64,000 bases of DNA from Pseudomonas chlororaphis subsp. piscium (lineage in GTDB: Bacteria > Pseudomonadota > Gammaproteobacteria > Pseudomonadales > Pseudomonadaceae). The notes beneath the pieces were generated by a model. The model was not told the DNA's origin and made no database searches. It saw only the letters and a list, made by a program, of their open reading frames with translations. Every line of letters starts with the position of its first letter. Within the stretch, counting starts at the first letter, position 1. Location: contig NZ_CP027707.1 in assembly GCF_003850345.1 (NCBI RefSeq), forward strand, positions 6,873,001 to 6,937,000, in the 5' to 3' direction. The position numbers and the translations under genes were made by a program. Shown piece by piece: positions 25,934 to 34,379 of the stretch.

Positions 25934-28588
25934 TCAGGCGAACTCGCAGGTCACGCCACCGCTGCTGTCGAGCGTCGCGTGTACGCGCTTGAGGTTCTCG
26001 CCGGTGGCCATGGCGTCCAGCAGGCGGTCGGCCACCAGCGGCAGTACGTGCAGGTCGAGCAAGTGGTCGATCAGGCGCGCGCCGCTTTCGCTCTGGGTGC
26101 AACGCTCGGCCAGGTGGTCGACCAGGTTCTGGCAGTGAGTGAAATCCAGCTGGCGACGGTTCAGGCGCTCGCCCAGACGGCCCAACTTGATTTCGATCAG
26201 CTCGCGCAGCACCGGGCCGCCCACCGGGTAGTACGGCACCACGCGCATGCGCGCCAGCAGCGCCGGCTTGAAATGCTTGCTGAGCACCGGGCGGATGGTC
26301 TCTTCCAGAGTCTCGGCGCTCGGCCGCTCGCCGTTCTCGCACAGGGCGCTGATACGGTCGCTGGCCAGGTTCGAGGTCATCAGGATCAGCGTGTTGCGGA
26401 AGTCGATCTCGCGCCCTTCGCCATCGTTAGCCACGCCCTTGTCGAAGATCTGATAGAACAGGTTGAGCACGTCCGGGTCGGCTTTCTCGACCTCGTCGAG
26501 CAGAATCACCGAGTACGGCTTCTGTCGCACCGCCTCGGTGAGCATGCCGCCTTCGCCGTAGCCGACGTAGCCTGGAGGCGCGCCGATCAGGCGCGACACA
26601 GTGTGCTTCTCCTGGAACTCGGACATGTTGATGGTGGTGATGAAGCGATCGCCGCCGTACAGCAAGTCGGCCAGGGCCAGGGCGGTTTCGGTCTTGCCGA
26701 CGCCGCTCGGGCCCACCAGCAGGAATACCCCCACCGGCGCATCCGGCTTGTTCAGGCCAGCGGCCGTGGCGCGCATCGAACGATCCAGGGCGTGCACCGC
26801 CTGTTCCTGACCACGAATGCGCGTGCGCAGGTCGGTGGCGAAGCTCGCCACCTTGGCGTTGTGTTCACGGGCCAGTTGCGTCAGCGGCACACCGGTCCAG
26901 GCGCTGATCACTTCGGCCACCAGGCGCGGGCAGACTTCGAAGCTGACCAGGCGTTCCTGGCTCTGGGCATCGCTCAGAGCGCGATGGGTTTCGTTGAGGG
27001 CGGCTTCCAGCGCTTCGACGCTCTGCCCCTCTTCCACTTCGGCGGCGAGGGTTTCGATCACCCTACCTTCGGCGTCTTCTTCCACCGACACCCGCGGCGG
27101 CTGGTTGGCCGCGTCGCGGGCCTTGGCCAGTTGCTGACGCAGTTCGAGCAGACGTTCGGCCAGGGTGCGTTGTTCGCTCCACAGGGTTTCCAGGGCTTGC
27201 TGCTCGGCCTCGGCCTCGGCCAGACGGGCCTCCAGCGCGTCCAGCGCCTCCTGGTCGATCGCCAGGCCGGCTTCGGCATCGCGGCGCAGCGCCTGGCGTT
27301 GACGACCGCCTTCGGCCAGTTCGCCACGCAGGCGCTCCAGGCTCTCCGGCGCCGCCGCCAGGCTGATGCGCACTCGGGCACAGGCGGTGTCGAGCACGTC
27401 CACCGCCTTGTCCGGCAGCTGGCGGCCAGCCAGGTAACGGGCCGAGAGTTCGGCCGCGGCCACCACCGCGTCGTCGCGCAGGTAGATGCCATGGCTCTTC
27501 TCGTAGACCTGGGCCAGGCCACGCAGGATGGTCACCGCCTCGCTGACAGTCGGTTCGTGCAGCTGCACCGGCTGGAAGCGCCGGGCCAGGGCCGGGTCTT
27601 TCTCGAAGTACTTCTTGTACTCGGCCCAGGTGGTGGCGGCGATGGTGCGCAGCTCGCCACGGGCCAGGGCTGGCTTGAGCAGGTTGGCCGCGTCGGAACC
27701 GCCCGCGTTGCCGCCGGCGCCGATCAGGGTGTGGGCTTCGTCGATAAACAGAATGATCGGCTTAGGCGAAGCCTTGACCTCGTCGATCACGCCCTTGAGG
27801 CGGCGCTCGAACTCGCCCTTCACGCTGGCGCCCGCCTGCAACAGCCCCATGTCCAGCGACAGCAGCTCGACGCCCTTGAGCACCTGCGGCACTTCACCGG
27901 CGGCGATGCGCGAGGCCAGGCCTTCGACCACCGCGGTTTTACCAACACCGGCTTCGCCGACCACGATCGGGTTGTTCTTGCGGCGACGGGCGAGGATGTC
28001 GACCATCTGGCGGATCGCGCCATCGCGGCACAGCACCGGGTCGAGCTTGCCCTCGCGCGCCTGCTGGGTCAGGTTGTGGGTGAAGCGCTGCAACAGCGAT
28101 TCGCCCGGCGCCGCCGGCTTGCCGCTGGCCGGTTCTTCCTTCTGCGACAGGGCGAAATCCTTCAGACGCTCGATGTTCAGCTTGGCCAGCAGCGGCTGGT
28201 AGCGGCTACCGGCGTAGCGCATTGGATTGCGCAGCAGGGCGAGGATCAGCGCCGCCTGCTCGACCTGGCTCTGGCCCAGTTCGAGGTTGGCCACCAACAA
28301 GGCGTCCTGCAGCCACTGCACCAGCTCCGGGGCGAACACCGGGTTGCGCGAAGCGCTGTGCTCGACCCGCGACTGCAGTGCCGCGCTCAGCTCGCCGGCA
28401 TCCACTTCGGCGTCCTGCAACGCGCGTGCGAGCAAGCCTTGCGGACGCTCCAGCAGGCCCAGCAACAGGTCTTCGACCAGGATCTTGCTGCCACCACGGG
28501 CGACACAGCGTTCGGCGGAGCTCTCCAGGTCGCGGCGGGTTTCGGCGTCCAGCGCCTGGATCAGTTGCTGCAGGTCTACGTTGATCAT
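25934..28588 (-). CDS. tssH: T6SS sheath-recycling AAA+ ATPase ClpV (TssH)
   Basis: 884 residues from the ATG at 28588 (AAGGA upstream). N-domain (DLQQLIQALDAETRRDLE), first AAA+ with GEAGVGKTAVVEG, a coiled-coil middle domain, second AAA+ with GPSGVGKTETALALAD and a ClpB-type C-terminus. Disassembles contracted TssBC sheath. Preceded by tssG with a 12-base gap. Confidence 0.96.
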   Translation of the reverse strand: MINVDLQQLIQALDAETRRDLESSAERCVARGGSKILVEDLLLGLLERPQGLLARALQDAEVDAGELSAALQSRVEHSASRNPVFAPELVQWLQDALLVANLELGQSQVEQAALILALLRNPMRYAGSRYQPLLAKLNIERLKDFALSQKEEPASGKPAAPGESLLQRFTHNLTQQAREGKLDPVLCRDGAIRQMVDILARRRKNNPIVVGEAGVGKTAVVEGLASRIAAGEVPQVLKGVELLSLDMGLLQAGASVKGEFERRLKGVIDEVKASPKPIILFIDEAHTLIGAGGNAGGSDAANLLKPALARGELRTIAATTWAEYKKYFEKDPALARRFQPVQLHEPTVSEAVTILRGLAQVYEKSHGIYLRDDAVVAAAELSARYLAGRQLPDKAVDVLDTACARVRISLAAAPESLERLRGELAEGGRQRQALRRDAEAGLAIDQEALDALEARLAEAEAEQQALETLWSEQRTLAERLLELRQQLAKARDAANQPPRVSVEEDAEGRVIETLAAEVEEGQSVEALEAALNETHRALSDAQSQERLVSFEVCPRLVAEVISAWTGVPLTQLAREHNAKVASFATDLRTRIRGQEQAVHALDRSMRATAAGLNKPDAPVGVFLLVGPSGVGKTETALALADLLYGGDRFITTINMSEFQEKHTVSRLIGAPPGYVGYGEGGMLTEAVRQKPYSVILLDEVEKADPDVLNLFYQIFDKGVANDGEGREIDFRNTLILMTSNLASDRISALCENGERPSAETLEETIRPVLSKHFKPALLARMRVVPYYPVGGPVLRELIEIKLGRLGERLNRRQLDFTHCQNLVDHLAERCTQSESGARLIDHLLDLHVLPLVADRLLDAMATGENLKRVHATLDSSGGVTCEFA

Positions 28589-28599
28589 GTCATCTGTCC

Positions 28600-29607
28600 T
28601 TAATGAATTTTGCTGCCCAGGGTCACCACGCCGTCCGCGCGTTCGCGGCCGAGCCAACTGGTCCACCCGAGGCGACAGGCGTTCTGCTCACCGATGCGCA
28701 GTTCGCGGATTTCTTCCTGGCGCAAGACCAGGCGAATGTCGTAGTCCAGCGGGTCACGCAGGGTGAACCGCACCAGCGCGCACAGCGGCTGGTAGCCGAA
28801 ACCGATCGGCAGGAATTCGTGGAAGCGTTGCCAGTCGAGCTGGCGGATATGGATGCGGAACTTGCCGCTGCGATCGCGCACCCGCTCGCCCAGCACCAGG
28901 TCTTCGCCGAGCTGGCTGTTGGCGCGGCCCAGGCGGTTGCGTTGCTCTTCGAGAATCTCCACCCGACGCTCGATGCACTGCTCGATCACCAGGTCCGCAT
29001 GCTTGAAGTAGTAACGCAGCACGGCCTCGATCAGCGCCGCCGAGTGAGCCCGCAGGCTGAGCAGGCCGAGGTAAGGCAGCAGGCGCTTCCAGTTCAGCTC
29101 CTTGGCCTTGCGGATGTCTTCGCCGCCGAGGCCGATCAGGGCGAACAGCTGGGCGGAAAACGGGTCGAGCGCGCCGCTCTTGAAACTGGCGCGGTAGCGG
29201 TACTTGCGCCAGATCGGCAGCATCAGCCGCTGCAGGCGATGGTGGAACAGGTCGAGGAAGTTGCGAGTCGGGTTGCCGTCTTCGCTGTCGCCCAGGGCCT
29301 GCTCACCGTAGAACGCCGGCAGCGGCGAGCCGGAGCCGAACAGCCCGATCAGGTTGAACCTCAGGCGCGCGCGCATCTGCCCGTGCTCTTCGAAAAACTC
29401 CACGCGATCGACGTCGCTGCCAGGGAAACCCAGGCTCGGATTGGCCTGGAATTCCAGCTGGTCGTAGAGATCCTCTTCGCTCAGGCCCGGGTGGGAATCG
29501 CGCAGCCGGTCCACCACCAGCAGCACGGCCTGGAACAGCGAGTACTCGCGGATGACCCGGGTCAGCCCGCTTAAAGCAGGGGCTGCAGACCCATACGTGG
29601 TGTCCAT
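28600..29607 (-). CDS. tssG: T6SS baseplate protein TssG
   Basis: 335 residues, ATG at 29607 overlapping the tssF 3' end by 37 bases, a common arrangement for this pair. Recognised from LTRVIREYSLFQAVLLVVDR, ARLRFNLIGLFGSGSPLPAF and the TssG-type C-terminus. Forms the baseplate wedge with TssF, TssE and TssK. Confidence 0.94.
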   Translation of the reverse strand: MDTTYGSAAPALSGLTRVIREYSLFQAVLLVVDRLRDSHPGLSEEDLYDQLEFQANPSLGFPGSDVDRVEFFEEHGQMRARLRFNLIGLFGSGSPLPAFYGEQALGDSEDGNPTRNFLDLFHHRLQRLMLPIWRKYRYRASFKSGALDPFSAQLFALIGLGGEDIRKAKELNWKRLLPYLGLLSLRAHSAALIEAVLRYYFKHADLVIEQCIERRVEILEEQRNRLGRANSQLGEDLVLGERVRDRSGKFRIHIRQLDWQRFHEFLPIGFGYQPLCALVRFTLRDPLDYDIRLVLRQEEIRELRIGEQNACRLGWTSWLGRERADGVVTLGSKIH

Positions 29608-31358
29608 TGGTACACCTCTCCCTGTGTACTTTTTACCCGCAGCTCGTGGTACGAGTTGAGACTGGCGTAAAGAGCGAAAAACTCATTGAGAACCGAAGCG
29701 AAGACGAACATGTCGCCTTCACCGATATAACCTTCCGGATCGATGGTCAGCTCGGTGCGCAAACCGCGCAGCGGCAGCCCCCGATGCAGCCGGTCGACAT
29801 GCTCGTGACGGATCGACTTGAGCCCGCCCAGCAGGCGCTTGCTGACCTTTTCCAGGTGCTGGTCGTAGTAGCGCGGCAAGTCGTAGGTTTCCAGGATCAC
29901 CTTGAGCGCATCGACGTTGGCCAGCGACAGATAGTTGAGCGACATGTTGCTGATCAGCTTCCACAGGAAGTCGCGATTCAGCGGTGGCGCGTAGCTCGAG
30001 GTGGCCGGGGTGATATTGCGGAAACTGAGGAACTCCGGGGTTTCCTCACAGGCCTGGTTGATCTCGCCGAGCTTGAGCCGGCGCGGCAGGTTCTGGTTGG
30101 TGCAGGTCAGCTCGATGGACAGAGTCTCGTGGGCCTCGGTGTGGCGGATGCCGAAACTCAGGTAAGTGTCCAGGCCATCGTGCAGCAGCGAGGAACGCTG
30201 GCGGATGCTGTAGTGCGGACGGCTTTGCGGGACGTCGAAACTCGGGTCGTGCTCGAAGGATTCGAACGGCACGTATTCCTGGTAACCCAGGCCTCCGGGC
30301 TTCCAGCCGGTGACGGTTTCCACCGAGAACACGCCGCAGTTTTCCAGGTCGTACTCGGCCGGCAGCAGCAGGTACTCGTCCTGCTTGCCATCGAGACGGA
30401 TCGGCAGCGCGTCGTGCTTGAACAGGTTGGCGATCGGCGTGCAGTACAGCTTCACGTTGTCCAAGGTCGGCCGCAGGCGCTGAATGCCGCTCTTGCGAAT
30501 GTCGAAGCGCACTTCCAGGCCGTGTATCTGCTTGAGGGTGTCCTCCGGCAGCGACTTGAGCAGGTCCAGGCCGTTCAGGTCGACGAACAGGAACTTGTCC
30601 TGGAAGGCGAAATATTCCTGCAGGTAGCGATAGCCGCGGAAGGTGTTCAGCGGATACGGGATCAACGCCTCTTCTTCGGCAAAGCCCACCGGCTGCACGC
30701 GGTTGCCCGGCATCTTGAACGACATGGCGTCGCCGCTGACGCCGGGGAACGGCTTGCCGTCCATGCCCAGCGGCACCAGCTCGATGCCTTCGAGGTTGCG
30801 CAACAGGCTCAGGTAGAGCATCTGGCTGATGTAGCGCTCGCCCGCCAGGTGCAGGCGCAGGCGGCTCAGGTTCAGCTCGCCGAGATGGCCGTCGCAGCTC
30901 ATCTCCAGGCGCAGGCTGAGCAGCGCGCCGTCGCCTTTCACCGAGTAGTTCAGCGCGGTCAGGTCCAGCGGTAGGACTTCGGTCGGGTAGCAGGTACGGA
31001 AGCGGCAGCGCACGTCATCGATGGGCTTGCTCTCCACCGGCGTATCACGCTCCACGCGCAGGGCCGGCCCGGACTGCTTCAGCGGGTCGAACTGCAGGAT
31101 GCTGAATGCCGGCAACGGCCGCATGTAGTTCGGCCACAGCAGGTGCATCAGCGAGTGGCTCAGCTCCGGCAGCTCGTCATCGAGCTTCTGCCGCAGGCGG
31201 CCGGTGAGGAAAGCGAAACCTTCGAGCAGGCGCTCCACATCCGGGTCCCGCCCGGCCTGGCCGAGAAACGGCGCCAGGGCCGGACTACGCTCGGCGAAAC
31301 GGCGACCCAGCTGACGCAGCGCGGTGAGTTCGCTTTGGTAGTAGTGGTTAAAGGACAC
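29571..31358 (-). CDS. tssF: T6SS baseplate protein TssF
   Basis: 595 residues, full length for TssF (VasA/ImpG). Start MSFNHYYQSELTALRQLGRRFAE is typical, with RDPDVERLLEGFAFL and LPAFSILQF downstream. The tssF start lies 25 bases after the inserted cassette that separates it from tssE. Confidence 0.95.
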   Translation of the reverse strand: MSFNHYYQSELTALRQLGRRFAERSPALAPFLGQAGRDPDVERLLEGFAFLTGRLRQKLDDELPELSHSLMHLLWPNYMRPLPAFSILQFDPLKQSGPALRVERDTPVESKPIDDVRCRFRTCYPTEVLPLDLTALNYSVKGDGALLSLRLEMSCDGHLGELNLSRLRLHLAGERYISQMLYLSLLRNLEGIELVPLGMDGKPFPGVSGDAMSFKMPGNRVQPVGFAEEEALIPYPLNTFRGYRYLQEYFAFQDKFLFVDLNGLDLLKSLPEDTLKQIHGLEVRFDIRKSGIQRLRPTLDNVKLYCTPIANLFKHDALPIRLDGKQDEYLLLPAEYDLENCGVFSVETVTGWKPGGLGYQEYVPFESFEHDPSFDVPQSRPHYSIRQRSSLLHDGLDTYLSFGIRHTEAHETLSIELTCTNQNLPRRLKLGEINQACEETPEFLSFRNITPATSSYAPPLNRDFLWKLISNMSLNYLSLANVDALKVILETYDLPRYYDQHLEKVSKRLLGGLKSIRHEHVDRLHRGLPLRGLRTELTIDPEGYIGEGDMFVFASVLNEFFALYASLNSYHELRVKSTQGEVYQWTPRMGLQPLL

Positions 31359-31382
31359 GGGTTACCTGCCTGGTATTGAATC

Positions 31383-31820
31383 TCATGAATAAACCGTCCT
31401 GTAGAGCGCAACCGTCAGCCCGGAAACCACGTAGCCCGCGATGAGCACACACGGAATAGAAACCAGCCAACCAAACATCGGTGCAACGTCACTGGCATCA
31501 CCGCCAAGCATTTTTGCCAACCGGAAAAGCATCCACGAAGTGGCGTAAAAAGGGATGAACAACAACGGCCCGAGCCAGACCCGCGCGAGTACTTGTTGCT
31601 CGCTCTTGCCACGCAGCAGGCACATCTCCAGAAGGGCAAAGGCGATGTACGCCGCAATGCCCATGCTCAACGCGTAGGTTTCGAACAACTCGAGGGTCAA
31701 GGGGGTGCCCCTCAGGCACTCGTCCAGCAGCATCAGCAGGAGAACGGCCAGCGGAATCCACAGGGCTGTAATAAGCAGTCGACGGCGGCCTGCGCTGAGC
31801 ATGCGAACCTCCTCTCTCAT
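31383..31820 (-). CDS. Four-helix membrane protein of the inserted cassette
   Basis: 145 residues with about four hydrophobic segments (~15-32, 48-68, 81-98, 116-138). No recognised family. It is the last gene of the PAAR/hydrolase cassette, just before tssF. Membrane proteins paired with lipase effectors are sometimes immunity or release factors, but nothing in the sequence decides its role. Confidence 0.6.
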   Translation of the reverse strand: MREEVRMLSAGRRRLLITALWIPLAVLLLMLLDECLRGTPLTLELFETYALSMGIAAYIAFALLEMCLLRGKSEQQVLARVWLGPLLFIPFYATSWMLFRLAKMLGGDASDVAPMFGWLVSIPCVLIAGYVVSGLTVALYRTVYS

Positions 31821-31822
31821 GA

Positions 31823-32239
31823 TTACCGGCCCTCCGCTTTTTCAGGCGTCATCGCAACGCTGGTCTGTAGATAAAGCGCCTCGCCACCAAACCCGGTGAT
31901 GGCGGCGGCACTCAGCGGGAAGCCATCTTTACTGTCGTAGCGGATCCAGCCTTCAGCCCAGATGTCCCCATTCTCGTGTCGAATCTCGACGTAATAATCC
32001 GGCGCCTCGGCCTTGGCGATTTCGACGAACACACCGCCATCCTCAGCGCCAACCCACAGTGCATTGGGATGAGCGAACAGTTTTGGCGGGGTATCCCGCT
32101 GCCAGGTAAACAGCAGCGCAAACAGCACCAGAATCGTCAGCACTCCGACTGAACAAAGGAATGCGTTGAGGAGTCGCAACACCTTGCCCCCCGTCGAGGG
32201 TGCAGCGATAGCTGGCATCGGCCCGTTAGAACAATTCAC
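31823..32239 (-). CDS. Membrane-anchored periplasmic protein of the inserted cassette
   Basis: 138 residues from a GTG at 32239, or 131 from the ATG at 32218; neither has a good ribosome site. One transmembrane segment (LLNAFLCSVGVLTILVLFAL) followed by a ~95-residue predicted periplasmic domain (YYVEIRHENGDIWAEGWIRY...). Family unknown. Plausible immunity protein for the alpha/beta hydrolase two genes upstream, since phospholipase effectors are usually neutralised in the periplasm. Confidence 0.6.
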   Translation of the reverse strand: MNCSNGPMPAIAAPSTGGKVLRLLNAFLCSVGVLTILVLFALLFTWQRDTPPKLFAHPNALWVGAEDGGVFVEIAKAEAPDYYVEIRHENGDIWAEGWIRYDSKDGFPLSAAAITGFGGEALYLQTSVAMTPEKAEGR

Positions 32240-32274
32240 GGGACACCCATTGATTGCAGCGACAAGGTTGGAAT

Positions 32275-32613
32275 TTAGAAAATCTCATAAACAACCCAAT
32301 CGCCGAACCGGCTCAAACTCACCACGATAAGCGCAAACAAAATAAACGGCTCGAACCCACCCCTGAGATCTCGAAACTTGACCAAACGAACTGCACTTTT
32401 TACAAAATAATAAAAACCGACAACTATCATCGGAAGATAAAGAAAAATACAAACCACGAAAAAAAATGTATACACCGCCTGAGGGAGCAATAAGCCCATA
32501 AAATCGATACTACCCCCCCACGGGGCTTTGGGATCGATAAAGCTCAAAGACAGCATGACAAGAGAAATGAAGATAACGAAATATCGCATCACTTTATCGA
32601 AGCCCTTCGTCAT
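32275..32613 (-). CDS. Small three-helix membrane protein of the inserted cassette
   Basis: 112 residues from the ATG at 32613, overlapping the hydrolase 3' end by 20 bases. An ATG at 32589 lies five bases beyond the hydrolase stop and is an alternative. Hydrophobic segments ~10-25, 38-65 and 87-105. No family recognised. Tight coupling to the hydrolase makes it an immunity candidate. Confidence 0.6.
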   Translation of the reverse strand: MTKGFDKVMRYFVIFISLVMLSLSFIDPKAPWGGSIDFMGLLLPQAVYTFFFVVCIFLYLPMIVVGFYYFVKSAVRLVKFRDLRGGFEPFILFALIVVSLSRFGDWVVYEIF

Positions 32614-33433
32614 AAAGCCGCTTTGCAAGTTCCCGATGCCTTAATTGACCGTCTGCATCATCCCCTGAATAGTAAAAGTGTCCTTGGTTAGTGCCTGACA
32701 TCTGCCCCGCAAGCTCGGGTGCAACGCCAACCAATTCGGCATCCGTCATCCCGGCATAAATCGGATCGCCCTTATCTGTCAGGTCAATAATTATTGTTTT
32801 GATTATTTTCGGATGCCCGGTTACCGCATCCTTCAAGTCCTGATTGATCGGCGCACCGATGAGAACCAAGTGATCGACGGTAATATCCTTGCGCGCATGA
32901 TACATAGCGCTACGCGCTGCAATTACCGCCCCCCATGAGTACCCGACAATATTGAACTGTCCAGAAGTCGGAATCTTTTTTGATATGCCAATGGCAGCAA
33001 GGGAGAAATCCGCAGGTTGGCTTTCTATAACCGGCATAGTGCTTTTAACAGCGACCAAACCATACAAATCGGTTCTTTCTTTTACAACTCCCAACTGGTC
33101 ATATTCAAACTCTGCCGGCCTACTACTATCCTGATTGTAAAAAATAACCGCCGATGCGTCGGCGAGCATATCAACCATTGGATGGACATACTCATCCGCC
33201 CCAGTGATCAAGGATGAATAGTTTCCGTAGACAGAATTAGCGATGCCTATCTCGGTAAATGCGTTGATCATGTCGGCGTTATAACCACCAATCATCCCAG
33301 CGCCACCCAAAAATACGGTCAGCCCTTGCTCAACTACAACCGGCTTAGGGACAAGCTCTTTGGTAGGGGAACTTTGCACCGTAGCGACTTTTTTGAAAGT
33401 GCCACTTGAAGTGCTGATGGTATCAGTGGCCAT
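32594..33433 (-). CDS. Alpha/beta-hydrolase, candidate lipase-type T6SS effector
   Basis: 279 residues, no signal peptide. Nucleophile elbow GYSWG with Ser166 after a beta-strand (FNIV), candidate acid D220/D223 in IIDLTDKGDP, and His252 in GTNQGHFYYSG, giving the Ser-Asp-His order of the fold. Glycine-rich FLGGAGMIGG (~41-50) could be the oxyanion strand. It starts three bases after a PAAR protein gene and is followed by three membrane proteins, the usual layout of a PAAR-delivered phospholipase (Tle-like) with immunity genes. I cannot place it in a numbered Tle family. Confidence 0.7.
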   Translation of the reverse strand: MATDTISTSSGTFKKVATVQSSPTKELVPKPVVVEQGLTVFLGGAGMIGGYNADMINAFTEIGIANSVYGNYSSLITGADEYVHPMVDMLADASAVIFYNQDSSRPAEFEYDQLGVVKERTDLYGLVAVKSTMPVIESQPADFSLAAIGISKKIPTSGQFNIVGYSWGAVIAARSAMYHARKDITVDHLVLIGAPINQDLKDAVTGHPKIIKTIIIDLTDKGDPIYAGMTDAELVGVAPELAGQMSGTNQGHFYYSGDDADGQLRHRELAKRLYDEGLR

Positions 33434-33436
33434 TCA

Positions 33437-33943
33437 TCAACTTCCCGCTGCTACGTAGACTTCGACTTTCTCTGCTCGCTCATGTCGAGCAAGCCGATGA
33501 GTAAGCCCTGCATCATTGGTAATCCCTTCTTCCTGCGTGCCATCTTCGCGAACAAGCAGATATCGGCGATTGGCAATCGGAGCTCCCGCCTCATCTGTCA
33601 GCGCAAACTGCTCATCAAATCCAGGAATAATCAGCGGTGATGGAGGAACAAACGGCGCCGCCGAGTGGGAGTCACCGATAATCACCGTCCCCGATCCAGC
33701 CGTGACTGTATTGCCGTGAGTGCCCACCGAACCGACGGTAGCCGCGGCTTTGCCGTTGATCAGCACCGTGGTCGCCAAGGCGCTGGCCATCGCGCCGCCA
33801 CAGGCCGAGGCATCTCCCTGGCGGGCGGCGGGCAGGCCGTCGAAGAACACATCGCCGGAGCCGGCGGCGATCGGATTGGTTGCGTGGCCGGGGAGCGGGC
33901 AGGCGGTGGGGTCGCTGACGCGTGCTGCGGGTTTACCTGACAT
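33437..33943 (-). CDS. PAAR spike-tip protein with transthyretin-like extension
   Basis: 168 residues. PAAR domain ~1-100 (KPAARVSDPTACPLPGHATN, GSGDVFFDGLPAARQGDASACG, GSGTVIIGD) with the His/Cys residues that hold the zinc at the tip. Then a linker and ~60 residues (FALTDEAGAPIANRRYLLVR ... GITNDAGLTHRL) of transthyretin-like type, a module that links PAAR proteins to cargo. Inserted between tssE and tssF. The next gene is the likely cargo. Confidence 0.85.
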   Translation of the reverse strand: MSGKPAARVSDPTACPLPGHATNPIAAGSGDVFFDGLPAARQGDASACGGAMASALATTVLINGKAAATVGSVGTHGNTVTAGSGTVIIGDSHSAAPFVPPSPLIIPGFDEQFALTDEAGAPIANRRYLLVREDGTQEEGITNDAGLTHRLARHERAEKVEVYVAAGS

Positions 33944-33957
33944 CGTCGTTTCCTTGC

Positions 33958-34365
33958 TTAACTGACCTTGACCTGTCCGCTGCCATCCAGGCGCGCGGAA
34001 AAACTGACCTGGCGCTTGAACCCGTCCACCTCAAGCAGGCCTTCGATATTGAAAGCCAGCTTGAGCTGGTCGTGATCACGCGGCAGGGAAACGACACGCA
34101 CATTGCTCAGACGCGGCTCGTAGGCTTCGATGAAACTTTCGATGGCCAGGCGGGCCTGGCTCAGGGCATCGTGCAGGCTCAGGCGCATGTCGTTGAGATC
34201 GGGCAACCCGTAATCGGACAGCGTCTGCACGCTGCCCGCACGGGTGCTGAGCATCTTGCCCAGATGGGCAGCCACCGACGCCATGGCGGAAACCTCGCGG
34301 CTCCAGCCGACACGCTTGTCGGCCTCGCCACTCAGGCGTTCGAAAAGGCTGCCGTATCCGGTCAT
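33958..34365 (-). CDS. tssE: T6SS baseplate protein TssE (gp25-like)
   Basis: 135 residues, gp25-like baseplate protein: SLFERLSGEADKR start, DYGLPDLNDM and YEPRLSNVRV motifs. Initiates sheath assembly on the wedge. 14 bases after tssC and 14 before the PAAR gene. Confidence 0.94.
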   Translation of the reverse strand: MTGYGSLFERLSGEADKRVGWSREVSAMASVAAHLGKMLSTRAGSVQTLSDYGLPDLNDMRLSLHDALSQARLAIESFIEAYEPRLSNVRVVSLPRDHDQLKLAFNIEGLLEVDGFKRQVSFSARLDGSGQVKVS

Positions 34366-34379
34366 GACCTAGCTCCTGG

